Shown piece after piece: positions 1 through 7,347 of a DNA stretch of 64,000 bases. The first letter of the stretch is position 1, and each line of letters opens with the position of its first letter. Source of the DNA: Leucobacter chromiisoli (GTDB taxonomy: Bacteria > Actinomycetota > Actinomycetes > Actinomycetales > Microbacteriaceae); assembly GCF_016522505.1 (NCBI RefSeq), contig NZ_JAEHOH010000020.1:1-64000 (forward strand). The letters run 5' to 3'. The notes below the pieces were generated by a model. It had not been told where the DNA came from and searched no databases. It saw only the letters and a list, made by a program, of their open reading frames with translations. The position numbers and the translations under genes are program-made.

Positions 1-490
1 TCTCGGGTGCAACAGCACGAGAGAGCGCCGGGACCACGGCCAGGATCGCGTCGGCCTGATCCCCGAGAACGTTCGTCCACAGCGGTTCGTGCAGGCGCGG
101 GGTGATCGTCCGCAGAACTTCGATCAGCCGCTCCCGTGCGTCTCCGTCCGGTACCGTGAGCGCCTCGTCCAGGGCGTCGAGTTTCGCGCGCATCTCGAAC
201 GCCCGCGCCCACACGCTTTCCCAATCCCCGTCGCCGTCTTCACCGATCAGATCCTGAGAGCTCGTTATCTTCACGATGTCGTCGCACTGCTGCTTGATGA
301 TCTCGCCGAGCGTTCGTGCGCCACTCCTCGTCCGCTCATGAGCTTCGGTGGACGCTTCGAGAGCATCAGCGAGACGACGAATCAGCAGAATCGCCTTGTC
401 GAGTTCGCGCGCGGTGGGCTTGCCGACATAGGACGAGGAAGCGAACTCTCGTGCCTCCATCGCCAGAGAGCGGGTCTTCTCATCGGTCAT
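1..490 (-). CDS. Phage protein of unknown function, 3' end missing
   Basis: The reading frame opens with ATG at 490 (MTDEKTRSLAMEAREF) and stays open to the window edge, giving 163 visible residues. The protein is acidic and mostly helical, with no cysteine motif or membrane segment. It starts 10 nt inside the end of the upstream gene (480-827), as expected for a coupled early operon. I do not recognise a family. The open frame and phage-like spacing make the gene real, but its function is unknown. Confidence 0.7.
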   Translation of the reverse strand, partial: MTDEKTRSLAMEAREFASSSYVGKPTARELDKAILLIRRLADALEASTEAHERTRSGARTLGEIIKQQCDDIVKITSSQDLIGEDGDGDWESVWARAFEMRAKLDALDEALTVPDGDARERLIEVLRTITPRLHEPLWTNVLGDQADAILAVVPALSRAVAPE

Positions 491-827
491 GGTCGTTCTC
501 CTCTCCGAGAATGGCGCGAGCGAGGTGAAGCGTGACCATCTCGTCGGCGCTTGCGCACCCGGCGGTGCTGGGTTGACGCATCGCTTCCAGAACCAATCGC
601 ATGTGAGCGAGCATCGGCCCTACCGTGCGAGACAGGGCGACGATCAGCGCGGCATCCCCCGGCAAGCGACATTCAGATGCCACCATCACGTCGTCGCTCA
701 TTCCGGTGCCAGCGAAGACGGACGGCCACTTCAAGTCGCGCGTCGCCCACCACTCGCCGGGCGTCGCCTCGTCTCGCAGCTGCTCAAGCTTGCAGATCGC
801 ACGCTCCAGAATCTCGATAGCGGTCAC
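480..827 (-). CDS. Phage hypothetical protein, 115 aa
   Basis: The chosen GTG start at 827 is preceded by a good GGAGG ribosome site 7 nt away. The protein begins VTAIEILERAICKLEQLRDE, contains a TPGEW motif seen in many small actinophage proteins, and ends in a charged tail. It overlaps its upstream neighbour by 4 nt (GTGA). TPGEW-containing proteins are common near phage replication genes, but no activity is assigned to them here. Confidence 0.65.
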   Translation of the reverse strand: MTAIEILERAICKLEQLRDEATPGEWWATRDLKWPSVFAGTGMSDDVMVASECRLPGDAALIVALSRTVGPMLAHMRLVLEAMRQPSTAGCASADEMVTLHLARAILGEENDHDR

Positions 828-1024
828 GACTTCACCTCCATGTTCTTGCGGCGGATCCATCCGCCATTGGGCTTGTCTACGTTTCCTCGGACGACGAGTT
901 CGAACACGCGACCGCAGCGATCGCACCGCCATATGGTGCCGACGCCGATCGTCCAGTAGAGCGGCGGGATGCACATGCAGAACGGCTTTCCATCCGGCAA
1001 TGGCACGTGCTTGATGATGCCCAT
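824..1024 (-). CDS. Small zinc-ribbon phage protein, 66 aa
   Basis: The ATG at 1024 overlaps the TGA of the upstream gene. The protein carries cysteines in a CMC...CDRCG arrangement that could hold one zinc, with a basic C terminus (RRKNMEVKS). It resembles the 46-aa protein at 1341-1481, which also has a CDRC pair. A role in nucleic-acid binding is only inferred from the ribbon. Confidence 0.6.
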   Translation of the reverse strand: MGIIKHVPLPDGKPFCMCIPPLYWTIGVGTIWRCDRCGRVFELVVRGNVDKPNGGWIRRKNMEVKS

Positions 1025-1344
1025 CACTGCATCCCCTTGATGCCGAGCGCCGAAGCGATGTCCGGGCGCAGAGTGCCCTCTTCGTAGAGTGCGAGAGTTG
1101 CCTCGGACCGCTCGATCGGCTTATCCTCCTGGATCTCGAGCCGCATGATCGCGATGAGGTTCGTGATCCGCGCCTGCTCGTTCTGGATGCGCTGCTGCTC
1201 CACCAGGGCGATCGTCGCGGAGGCCTGCATGAGAGTGCCGTACTCCATCACCTTTTCGTGGTCTGGGTGCCCGCTCTCGTACTGGTCGTTCACGAGCTCG
1301 CGCCAGCCGAGAGCATCGGCGACATGGTCGGTTCGTTCAGTCAT
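1024..1344 (-). CDS. Phage hypothetical protein, 106 aa
   Basis: This is an acidic, helix-rich protein starting MTERTDHVADALGWRELVN. The start codon overlaps the stop of the 46-aa gene upstream in an ATGA arrangement, so translation is probably coupled. There are no cysteine motifs or membrane segments. The C-terminal half (IERSEATLALYEEGTLRPD) looks soluble and globular. The family is not recognised. Confidence 0.6.
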   Translation of the reverse strand: MTERTDHVADALGWRELVNDQYESGHPDHEKVMEYGTLMQASATIALVEQQRIQNEQARITNLIAIMRLEIQEDKPIERSEATLALYEEGTLRPDIASALGIKGMQ

Positions 1345-1481
1345 GGTGTTTCCTCCTCGTCTTCCGGCCCCCAGAGGTAGACCGTTCGGTTACAGCGGTC
1401 GCACCGCATGTAGTGGTTCTCGGGCGGCTCATACCAAGGCCCATAGGTCCGGTACGGTCGCCCGCAGTTCTCGCAGTTCAT
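1341..1481 (-). CDS. 46-aa zinc-ribbon protein
   Basis: Reading the minus strand from ATG 1481 gives a 46-residue protein with two CxxC pairs (CENCGRPY near the N terminus and CDRCNRTVY in the middle) and an acidic tail. It overlaps the methyltransferase stop and the next gene's start by ATGA junctions on both sides, which argues strongly that it is translated. It is probably a one-zinc ribbon; its partner is unknown. Confidence 0.62.
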   Translation of the reverse strand: MNCENCGRPYRTYGPWYEPPENHYMRCDRCNRTVYLWGPEDEEETP

Positions 1482-2686
1482 CCGGCGACCTCCGCGAACA
1501 CGTGATCCCACGAGTCGCGTTCGGCCGGCGGTTCCAGTAGTGCGCCGAGGATCGACTCGGCGAGCAGCGGCGGGACCGCGTTCCCGATCGCGAGGAACCG
1601 CTCGCCCTGGTTCCCCGGCCAGGCCATGCCCGGCGGGAACGACTGCAACGCCGCCGCCTCCCGGTAGGTGACGCGAACTCCGGGAAGTTGACCCGGCTTC
1701 AGGCCCGACCTGCCCGAATGCCCTCCGACATCCCTCCGGCTGCCGTCGCCGAGCTGGCGGCCAACTAGCATCCCGCCCGCAGCGCGGCGAGAAGTCACAA
1801 TAGTGGGCGCGGGACGCTCAGCAGGCCAGCTCGGTTTCTCGCTTGAGGCTTTGCTCGTGAGTGCCGTGATGCGATGTTGGCCGTTCAGCACCCATGCAGC
1901 CGTCTGGCTACCAGTAACAGTGTGTGCTGGCTCACACATCTCCCGCGGAATCTGGCCTGAAGTCTCGACTGCTGTCTTACCCGCCCCAGCGAAAACCCGC
2001 GACCGATCACCCACTCCGAGCGCCTCCGCCATCGACACCCACTTCTCGACCCCAGGGTCAAGGCGTACGGGATCGGTCGAGTAGTAGCGGGAGTGCGTCG
2101 GCGGGGGCGGCTGCACTTTGCCGTCGAGGCGGGCCATGAGGATCGCACGCTTCCGGGTCTGCGGCACCCCGTACTGCTCGGCGCGGAGTATGCCCGTCCA
2201 CACGGAGTACCCGAAGCCGCGCATGATGTTCGCGTATGCGTGCCACACAGGCATGACCTCGGGCACCTGCTCCAGCGCCACGAGGCGGGGCCGGTGACCG
2301 TAGATGTGCGCAAGCGGTGTGAGTACGAGTGACGTACGAGGGTCGAGCGAGTCATTCAGGCGATGTAGCTTCTCCGCGTTCGTGTAGCGGTGCCCGTAGA
2401 TGGCTCGCAGCACGTCATCGAGCGCTTTCCGTCCCTCCCCCTTGCCCGCCATCGAGAACGTTTGGCACGGCGGCGACGCGATGTACAGGTCGTGCTCCGG
2501 CACGAGATGAGGGTTGAACAGGCCCGTCCACACGTTCCGGTAGATTGTCCGCAGGCCGTTCGCCGATCGCATGCGGATCGCAGACGGAGCGATTTCCACC
2601 CCGTACTCCCGGATCCGGAGACGTTCGCACGCGACACCCCAGCCGAGGCCCGCGAAGTGATCCACCGCGATGATCTGGGCGCTCAT
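1478..2686 (-). CDS. C5-cytosine DNA methyltransferase (phage, orphan)
   Basis: This 402-aa protein has the ordered motifs of DNA (cytosine-5) methyltransferases: an AdoMet loop (VDHFAGLGWG, near residue 10), the catalytic motif IV SPPCQTFS (near 70), a motif VI variant LEQVPEV (EQV instead of ENV), motif VIII YGVPQTRKRAIL and motif X IGNAVPPLL near the C terminus. The target-recognition region between VIII and X is about 150 residues. No restriction endonuclease gene is adjacent, so it is probably a phage orphan enzyme that protects phage DNA from host restriction. Its start overlaps the stop of an 11-codon leader ORF that carries the strong ribosome site. Confidence 0.9.
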   Translation of the reverse strand: MSAQIIAVDHFAGLGWGVACERLRIREYGVEIAPSAIRMRSANGLRTIYRNVWTGLFNPHLVPEHDLYIASPPCQTFSMAGKGEGRKALDDVLRAIYGHRYTNAEKLHRLNDSLDPRTSLVLTPLAHIYGHRPRLVALEQVPEVMPVWHAYANIMRGFGYSVWTGILRAEQYGVPQTRKRAILMARLDGKVQPPPPTHSRYYSTDPVRLDPGVEKWVSMAEALGVGDRSRVFAGAGKTAVETSGQIPREMCEPAHTVTGSQTAAWVLNGQHRITALTSKASSEKPSWPAERPAPTIVTSRRAAGGMLVGRQLGDGSRRDVGGHSGRSGLKPGQLPGVRVTYREAAALQSFPPGMAWPGNQGERFLAIGNAVPPLLAESILGALLEPPAERDSWDHVFAEVAG

Positions 2687-2718
2687 GCTGTACCGCCTCG
2701 GGGCGTGAGTGTTTCCAC
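2683..2718 (-). CDS. Putative 11-aa leader peptide for the cytosine methyltransferase
   Basis: A strong AGGAGG sequence precedes a GTG at 2718, not the methyltransferase ATG. The short frame encodes METLTPRGGTA and its TGA overlaps the methyltransferase ATG (ATGA). The methyltransferase start itself has only a weak purine run upstream. Termination-reinitiation from the leader is therefore the likely route. The peptide is inferred from spacing alone. Confidence 0.4.
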   Translation of the reverse strand: METLTPRGGTA

Positions 2719-2740
2719 GTTGTCCTCCTGGTGAAATGAC

Positions 2741-2804
2741 GAGAGCGCCCCGACCGTGATGGGACGCTCTCTAGAATTAAGTAAGCCCCGTGATCTGCGG
2801 GGTT
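2741..2804 (-). terminator. Two hairpins between the phage methyltransferase genes
   Basis: Immediately after the stop at 2804 a CCCCG/CGGGG stem (2786-2802) is followed on the transcribed strand by CTTACTTAATT. A second stem with arms GAGAGCG/CGCTCTC follows (2741-2771). Neither has a full U tract. They may be a partial terminator or an RNA-processing site that lowers methyltransferase expression. Confidence 0.45.
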
Positions 2805-3469
2805 CAGAGTGAAGCGAAGTCGAACGCCTGCTGCTCAAGGCGCTTGGCTATGACTTCGCAGTAGCTTTCTTTAACCTCAACACCGATTGCTTTGCGCCCG
2901 AGGTTTCGGGCCGCGATGAGTGTTGCGCCGCTCCCAGCGAACGGGTCAGCGACCGTTCCGGGTGGGCACTTCTCGATCAGTGCCTCCATGAGCGCGACCG
3001 GCTTCTGGTGTGGATGCACGCGCCCGTTCCTCCCGAGAGACTGCACTGGTGCGCAGGTGATCACGTCACTCGTCCGTGGCCCGCGAAAGCCTTTCCCAAG
3101 TATGTAAATCTCTTGATGGGCAGGCTTCCAGGGCAGATCCATCGCACCCATACCGAGAGCGCCCTTGGTATCCCACACGAGCACTTGCCGCGTTCCTGCA
3201 GGGCGTGGTATTCGCCATGTTCCGAAGATGATCTGTGGAGCGTCCGGCCCCACAGTGCGTTCGTGTGTGAGGATCGCGTAGTCACGTAGCGTCGTGTCTT
3301 TGTCGCCTTCGATGCTGCGCGCGAGAGTGTCGCGGCGGGAGTTTGACTGGTAGTCGATGCCGTAGGGCACGTCGGAGACGAGCACGTCTGCAGCAGCCCA
3401 TAGTGTCGGTATCTCCTCGCATTTCGCGTGGTATAGCGTCACGTAGTCGTCTTCGTAGTACGGCTTCAC
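2804..3469 (-). CDS. Beta-class adenine/cytosine N-methyltransferase (phage)
   Basis: The 221-aa protein has the catalytic motif IV in the variant form DVPYG (near residue 32) and the AdoMet motif I DPFAGSGATL near the C terminus. This order defines the beta group of N6-adenine or N4-cytosine methyltransferases. HPHQKP precedes motif I as in many phage Dam-like enzymes. The GTG at 3469 is chosen because it overlaps the upstream stop (GTGA). The usual DPPY has V in place of the first P, which is tolerated in some families. There is no cognate nuclease nearby. Confidence 0.85.
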   Translation of the reverse strand: MKPYYEDDYVTLYHAKCEEIPTLWAAADVLVSDVPYGIDYQSNSRRDTLARSIEGDKDTTLRDYAILTHERTVGPDAPQIIFGTWRIPRPAGTRQVLVWDTKGALGMGAMDLPWKPAHQEIYILGKGFRGPRTSDVITCAPVQSLGRNGRVHPHQKPVALMEALIEKCPPGTVADPFAGSGATLIAARNLGRKAIGVEVKESYCEVIAKRLEQQAFDFASL

Positions 3470-3834
3470 TGACTCCCACCGCCTTCGTGCTTTCCGCACA
3501 CCCAGCACTCACCATTGGCCACACCGAACTCTTTGGAATCGCCTCTGTTGTAGTTGTGCCCTCTAACGGTGTCCTCGCACGCGGCGTAAGCGACTCCTGC
3601 CGCAATTTCAGTTCGGTACCGGTCGAACGCCTCTGGCTTAATTCCCATTTCGGCGAGGTGCTTATCTCGCCATGGTGCCCAGCGGTGCTTCGGTGAAAGC
3701 TCTTCATAGTCGTAACCGTCTTCCGTGTTCGACTCAATGCCACACCCAAGCGTGTAGCCTTCTCTGTTTCGCACGTACTGGACTTGCTGACGCGTGATAC
3801 CGCAGATAAGGCATCGCTGTTTCACGTCGCTCAT
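3466..3834 (-). CDS. Phage zinc-finger hypothetical protein, 122 aa
   Basis: Two separated cysteine pairs, CLIC near residue 8 and CWVC near residue 110, could form zinc sites at each end of the protein. The start at 3834 has a CACCTCC-complement ribosome site (AGGAGG) just upstream. It is the first gene after a pair of strong hairpins. No family is recognised. Confidence 0.6.
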   Translation of the reverse strand: MSDVKQRCLICGITRQQVQYVRNREGYTLGCGIESNTEDGYDYEELSPKHRWAPWRDKHLAEMGIKPEAFDRYRTEIAAGVAYAACEDTVRGHNYNRGDSKEFGVANGECWVCGKHEGGGSQ

Positions 3835-3854
3835 GTTTCACCTCCTGGTGGTAC

Positions 3855-3930
3855 AGCGAACGGCCCCGCGCACTGGTACTGCACGGGGCCGTTCGCTAGG
3901 GATAAGAAAACCCCGCCTGTTAGCGGGGTT
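3855..3930. terminator. Tandem hairpins inside the early operon
   Basis: A perfect 14-bp stem (3855-3868 with 3884-3897, 15-nt loop) is followed by AACCCCGC/GCGGGGTT (3909-3916 with 3923-3930). The second hairpin contains the stop codon of the 57-aa membrane gene. On the minus strand the pair would attenuate transcription into the methyltransferase block. The T-rich flank is short, so strength is uncertain. Confidence 0.6.
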
Positions 3931-4093
3931 CGCGGGAGTTGAGGATGCTGGTCGTGTCCGACCGTTTCCGTTTGCGGCGGGCTTTCTGGATCGGGCCGGC
4001 GATGCATGCGATCAGGATGATGAGGATCACGATCGCGAGGACACCGACCACGGTCCAACCGAGGAGATCGATGAAGAGGGACCAGGGGTTCAT
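3920..4093 (-). CDS. 57-aa single-span membrane protein
   Basis: From ATG 4093 the frame encodes a short N terminus (MNPWSLFIDLLGW), a hydrophobic span of about 24 residues rich in V, L and I, and a strongly basic cytoplasmic tail (KARRKRKR). The ATG overlaps the stop of the upstream zinc gene by 4 nt. The topology is N-out/C-in by the positive-inside rule. Small membrane proteins in early operons can be exclusion or host-modifying factors, but nothing here proves that. Confidence 0.55.
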   Translation of the reverse strand: MNPWSLFIDLLGWTVVGVLAIVILIILIACIAGPIQKARRKRKRSDTTSILNSREPR

Positions 4094-4374
4094 ACTGTTG
4101 CCTTTCGTCGTGCGAGTGCTTCTGCGCTCATCTTGGGGCCGCGCCAGGTGCCATTCTCTAGGCGGAGTAGCACGCCCGCGTACTTCACCTCGGATGGTGG
4201 AAGGCAGACGCGGTTACCCTGCTTGTCGGTGATGCGGTGAGCATCGAACACGGTTTCGCCTTCGAAGGTTTCGTGGCAGGCGCCGCAGTGCCCGGTCCGG
4301 TTACCGCGCTGTCTCCACGTCTTCCCGCAGGCCCCGTGACTGGTGTTGTGGTCAGAAGGGCTGGTCGGTGTCAC
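4090..4374 (-). CDS. FDXHR-type putative zinc-binding phage protein
   Basis: The GTG at 4374 is preceded by GGAGG 8 nt away. The 94-aa protein has the pattern GHCGACHETF...FDAHR...CLPP, which matches the FDXHR-type zinc-binding proteins common in actinophages next to SSB or resolvase genes. Its start lies inside the 3' end of ssb. The function of the family is unknown to me; binding to nucleic acid is plausible. Confidence 0.7.
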   Translation of the reverse strand: MTPTSPSDHNTSHGACGKTWRQRGNRTGHCGACHETFEGETVFDAHRITDKQGNRVCLPPSEVKYAGVLLRLENGTWRGPKMSAEALARRKATV

Positions 4375-4864
4375 CGAAACCACCTCCGAACGCTTGAGGG
4401 TCTTGGTTTTTAGAGCCGAACCCCTGCCCCCGGGACTCCTGGTGCCACCCAACCCCTGAACCCGCGCCAGAGCCGCCTGCGTAGGCTGCCTGGCCGTTGT
4501 TCTGGGTGCGGGTCACCTGGGCGGAGGCCCAGCGGAGGGTCGGCCCGACCTCTTCGACCTCGAGGTCGAGAGAGGTGCGCTGCTGGCCCTGGTTGTCGGT
4601 GTAGCTGCGCTGCGTCAGCCGGCCCTGCACGATGACACGCATACCCTTCGTGAGCGACTGCACCACGTGGTCGGCGTATTCACCGAACACTCGACACCCG
4701 AGCCAGAGCGCTTCCCCGTCCTCCCAGTCCTTCGTCTGCCGGTTCTGCACTCGAGGGGTGGATGCGATGCGGAACGTGCACCACGACTTCCCCGACTGGG
4801 AGACGCGCGGTTCTGGATCCGCGACGAGGTTGCCTACTACGGTAATGAGCGGTTCGCCTGCCAT
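4352..4864 (-). CDS. ssb: Phage single-stranded DNA-binding protein
   Basis: The 170-aa protein starts with an OB-fold of the bacterial SSB type: GNLVADPEPRVSQSGKSW, then FRIAST, then WLGCRVFGEYADHVVQSL and KGMRVIVQGRL (residues 1-110). A flexible Gly/Ser/Gln-rich linker leads to an acidic tip GDTDQPF, close to the DDIPF tip that recruits repair proteins. It should coat ssDNA during phage replication and recombination, with the RecE-like and RuvC-like enzymes of the same operon. Confidence 0.93.
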   Translation of the reverse strand: MAGEPLITVVGNLVADPEPRVSQSGKSWCTFRIASTPRVQNRQTKDWEDGEALWLGCRVFGEYADHVVQSLTKGMRVIVQGRLTQRSYTDNQGQQRTSLDLEVEEVGPTLRWASAQVTRTQNNGQAAYAGGSGAGSGVGWHQESRGQGFGSKNQDPQAFGGGFGDTDQPF

Positions 4865-5412
4865 TAGATGGTTTCCTTTCCTGCGCGGACTGCGTCCACG
4901 ACTTCTTGCTGGTACTTCGTGAGCGTGCCTGTGAAGGGCTCCTCGTAGGCTGCCGCCCCAATGGCGGCGAGGGTGAGTGCGTCGGCCTCGTTGTTGTTGC
5001 CGATCACCACATCGGGGTAGCGGCGCGCGGTGGCGAGCATCACCTCGTCCTTGCCCGCATTCCCCTTTCCTGTGGCGAACTTCTTCACCTGGGCTGGTGT
5101 GACCAGCAGCGGAGTATCGAGCGAGAGCCCGTTGATCAGCTCATCAACGAGCAACCACCATCCTCCGAACATGCGGTCCAACGACGAGGACTTCGCCGCG
5201 AACGCCGGCGACTCGATTACGAGATACGGATCTCCGAGCTCAGCCCGGAACGCAGACCACTCCTCAAGCTGTGAACTGATGAGAGCGATGCGATCCGGAA
5301 ACTGCCACCAGTGGTTCTCTTTGGCGGTGCGAATTGTGATGCATTCGGCTTCTCCGTCTGTGATGGCGCACACGCCAGTGGCAGTGAGCGAGAAGTCCAC
5401 TCCGAGGATCAT
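4864..5412 (-). CDS. RuvC-like Holliday junction resolvase (phage)
   Basis: The 182-aa protein shows the RuvC/RNase H fold signature: first strand ILGVDFSLTATGV with the catalytic Asp, VIESPAF with the catalytic Glu near residue 70, and a C-terminal NNNEADALTLAAIGA segment that supplies the last acidic residues. ATG 5412 overlaps the upstream stop, and its stop overlaps the SSB start by one base. It would resolve branched intermediates of phage replication before packaging. Confidence 0.82.
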   Translation of the reverse strand: MILGVDFSLTATGVCAITDGEAECITIRTAKENHWWQFPDRIALISSQLEEWSAFRAELGDPYLVIESPAFAAKSSSLDRMFGGWWLLVDELINGLSLDTPLLVTPAQVKKFATGKGNAGKDEVMLATARRYPDVVIGNNNEADALTLAAIGAAAYEEPFTGTLTKYQQEVVDAVRAGKETI

Positions 5413-5624
5413 GCGGCCTCCTTTCTTGCTGTGATTTCTGCGAGCATTCGTTCGGCACGCGCCTGCTGAAATGACTTCGGCTTGAACTGGCGACGGCTTG
5501 GGCGGCGCGGCATCGAATCCGTGGGACGTTCCAGCAGGGCGTCCTCGAGGCGCGCACCGGTCCACTCCCGTGACACTTTCTCGGGGTCTCGGGTTGCGAG
5601 GAACATTGCGAGATCGTCGATCAT
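5409..5624 (-). CDS. Phage hypothetical protein, 71 aa
   Basis: This is a basic protein starting MIDDLAMFLATRDPEKVS with an Arg-rich middle (MPRRPSRRQFKPKSF) and a helical end. ATGA overlaps join it to both neighbours. The composition suits nucleic-acid contact or a partner of the resolvase. No family is recognised. Confidence 0.55.
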   Translation of the reverse strand: MIDDLAMFLATRDPEKVSREWTGARLEDALLERPTDSMPRRPSRRQFKPKSFQQARAERMLAEITARKEAA

Positions 5625-5800
5625 CGTTCTGCCGCCCTTCCTGCGAGGGCGACAAGCAGCGCCCGCCAGTCGACCTTCCCTGTTTCGATCGCGCCGCAGA
5701 CTTGCTTCACCCATGCAGCGTCACGCTCGCGTACCGCGTCGATCAGGCCAGCAGCGACAGGTTGCACAGCCTCTAGGCGACGCTCACCGTCATCGGTCAT
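5621..5800 (-). CDS. Phage hypothetical protein, 59 aa
   Basis: A GGAGGTGATCAC ribosome site precedes ATG 5800. The small protein (MTDDGERRLEAVQPVAAG...) is predicted all-helical with no cysteines. It overlaps the stop of the replication protein upstream. The function is unknown. Confidence 0.55.
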   Translation of the reverse strand: MTDDGERRLEAVQPVAAGLIDAVRERDAAWVKQVCGAIETGKVDWRALLVALAGRAAER

Positions 5801-6543
5801 GTGATCACCTCCTGATCGATCCATTCCTGAATCTTCAGCGGGTCGTTTCTGATTGCGCGCTCGGTGTAGGCGTGCGGGTAGCGCACCTGCTCGGGTGACT
5901 GGTCCACGATCCACTTCGAGAGGCGCAGCGCGGCAGGTTCGTCGATTACCGTGTCGCAGACGGTTTCCACGAGGTCTGCGATGCGACGTGGATCTACAGG
6001 ACGAGCGGAGGAATTAGTTTTGGGTCCGTCAGTCTTGCTCGCGCGCGATACATCAAGACTGACTGACTTAGTAAGTAATCTCTCTATCTCTATCTCTAGC
6101 TCTGACTCTGACTCTGGTTTCGTTTGGGTTTCGCTGGGTTCGGTCGGGTTTTGATCCGAAACCCCCTGGGTTACGGCTGGGTTCCCCCTCGGTTTCCGAG
6201 GACGACCACCCTTCGCCCCGTTCTCCCGAGCAATCCGAGCCAACTCTTCACGCTCCGCACGAGTCTGCTGATGCTCCGCATAATCCCTGATCACATAGCA
6301 GCCAGCATCATCTTTCACCAGCAGTGGGCGACTCGGATGCGACCCCAACAACGCCTCAAGATGCGCCAACGGCCACATGAACTCAGCATCCTCAGAAGCA
6401 AACACTCCGTCGTTGTCAGCGATACGCGCCTCACCCAACATCTCAATGAACGTCCACCGAACCTCTACTGGCAGGCGCGTGATCTTCGGGTGCCTATGAA
6501 AGTCCACCACGATCTGGGTGAACAGGCGCTTATCCTTCGCCAA
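5797..6543 (-). CDS. Phage replication-initiation-like protein
   Basis: A TTG start at 6543 with AGGAGG just upstream gives 248 aa. The N-terminal 110 residues (FTQIVVDFHRHPKITRLPVEVRWTF...) look like the winged-helix N terminus of DnaD/replisome-organiser phage proteins. A basic linker (GAKGGRPRKPRGN) and a low-complexity acidic stretch encoded by TCT-type hexamers on the plus strand (about 6083-6118) lead to a C-terminal helical domain. It probably loads the host helicase at the phage origin. The origin may be inside this gene, but no clear iterons are seen. Confidence 0.6.
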   Translation of the reverse strand: MAKDKRLFTQIVVDFHRHPKITRLPVEVRWTFIEMLGEARIADNDGVFASEDAEFMWPLAHLEALLGSHPSRPLLVKDDAGCYVIRDYAEHQQTRAEREELARIARENGAKGGRPRKPRGNPAVTQGVSDQNPTEPSETQTKPESESELEIEIERLLTKSVSLDVSRASKTDGPKTNSSARPVDPRRIADLVETVCDTVIDEPAALRLSKWIVDQSPEQVRYPHAYTERAIRNDPLKIQEWIDQEVIT

Positions 6544-6916
6544 CGTCTTCCTCCTTCCTGATCCTGATTGCGTCTGCGAACATCGCTTGACGGTCTCGAT
6601 CTCGGCGCGCACGGGCCCGTAGCGCTTCCTCTTCGAGGATCTTGAGATCCACGGACCGTGCGAGGCGTTGCGCTGCGGTCGGCCACCCGAGCATCGACTG
6701 CTCGATGAGGTCACCCCACCCGACCTGGCATGCGTGAATCGAGAGCGCTTCGAGATAGAGACGCGCAGTGTGGTGCTCGCCCTTCCCCGCAGCGCTGTCG
6801 TGCATCTCGCACAGCTCTTGGGAGGAGAACTCGCGTGCGGCGAGACGCACCAGGTACCACGGCGTGTACAGCTCAGAACGGCTGGCCCCGTTCCTGCTCC
6901 TTGTTTCCGAGGTCAT
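6530..6916 (-). CDS. Phage hypothetical protein, 128 aa
   Basis: The protein begins MTSETRSRNGASRSELYTP and ends in a long charged helix (ILEEEALRARARRDRDRQ) likely to form a coiled coil. It lies just upstream of the replication-initiation gene and overlaps it by 14 nt. It could be a replication partner, but the family is not recognised. Confidence 0.58.
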   Translation of the reverse strand: MTSETRSRNGASRSELYTPWYLVRLAAREFSSQELCEMHDSAAGKGEHHTARLYLEALSIHACQVGWGDLIEQSMLGWPTAAQRLARSVDLKILEEEALRARARRDRDRQAMFADAIRIRKEEDVGEG

Positions 6917-7226
6917 CTAGGTTCCACCTCATTCCGTTGGTGTCGGTGAACGGGATCGCTGACTCTGCCCGTGGTTCGTGCATGCTGATCGCCCACCCGT
7001 CAGGCGCGCTGCCCGAGTGTGCGAGGCCATGGCACCCCGTGTGGTTCCCTGAACCGCAGAGAGCGAGCAGATTGGCGAGGTTGTGCTTTCCTCCACGGCC
7101 AAGGAAGCGTCGATGGTGCAGGTTCGCTGCCGGTCGCTGGTGGCAGCCTTCGCACATGCCGTTGCACCTGTCGTAGACACGCTCCGGATGATCCTTCGGC
7201 ATGCGACCCGACCGCTTGTTACTCAT
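6873..7226 (-). CDS. HNH endonuclease (phage)
   Basis: The 117-aa protein has the HNH pattern: CEGC zinc knuckle (near residue 25), LHHRR (metal/catalytic His), N in KHNLANLLALC, and GCHGLAH as the last His pair. ATG 7226 is chosen because it follows the upstream gene by a few bases of overlap. In this position it may be a free-standing nicking enzyme or a homing-type nuclease; packaging-type HNH genes normally lie by terminase, which is not here. Confidence 0.85.
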   Translation of the reverse strand: MSNKRSGRMPKDHPERVYDRCNGMCEGCHQRPAANLHHRRFLGRGGKHNLANLLALCGSGNHTGCHGLAHSGSAPDGWAISMHEPRAESAIPFTDTNGMRWNLDDLGNKEQERGQPF

Positions 7227-7347
7227 CCCGCACCAGCTCCCACAGGCGCACGTCCGGGGCCGGGCATGCATCCGATGCGAGGAAACGGGCGAGGCCGTCT
7301 CCTGACACGGGTCCAAGGATGGGCGGCAGGCCCAGCATTGCGCTCAT
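7219..7347 (-). CDS. 42-aa phage protein
   Basis: The short frame from ATG 7347 (MSAMLGLPPILGPVSGDGL) has a GGAG ribosome site 6 nt upstream and overlaps both neighbours by 4-8 nt. It has a hydrophobic Pro/Gly-rich N terminus and an acidic C terminus (LWELVRDE). The function is unknown. Confidence 0.5.
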   Translation of the reverse strand: MSAMLGLPPILGPVSGDGLARFLASDACPAPDVRLWELVRDE

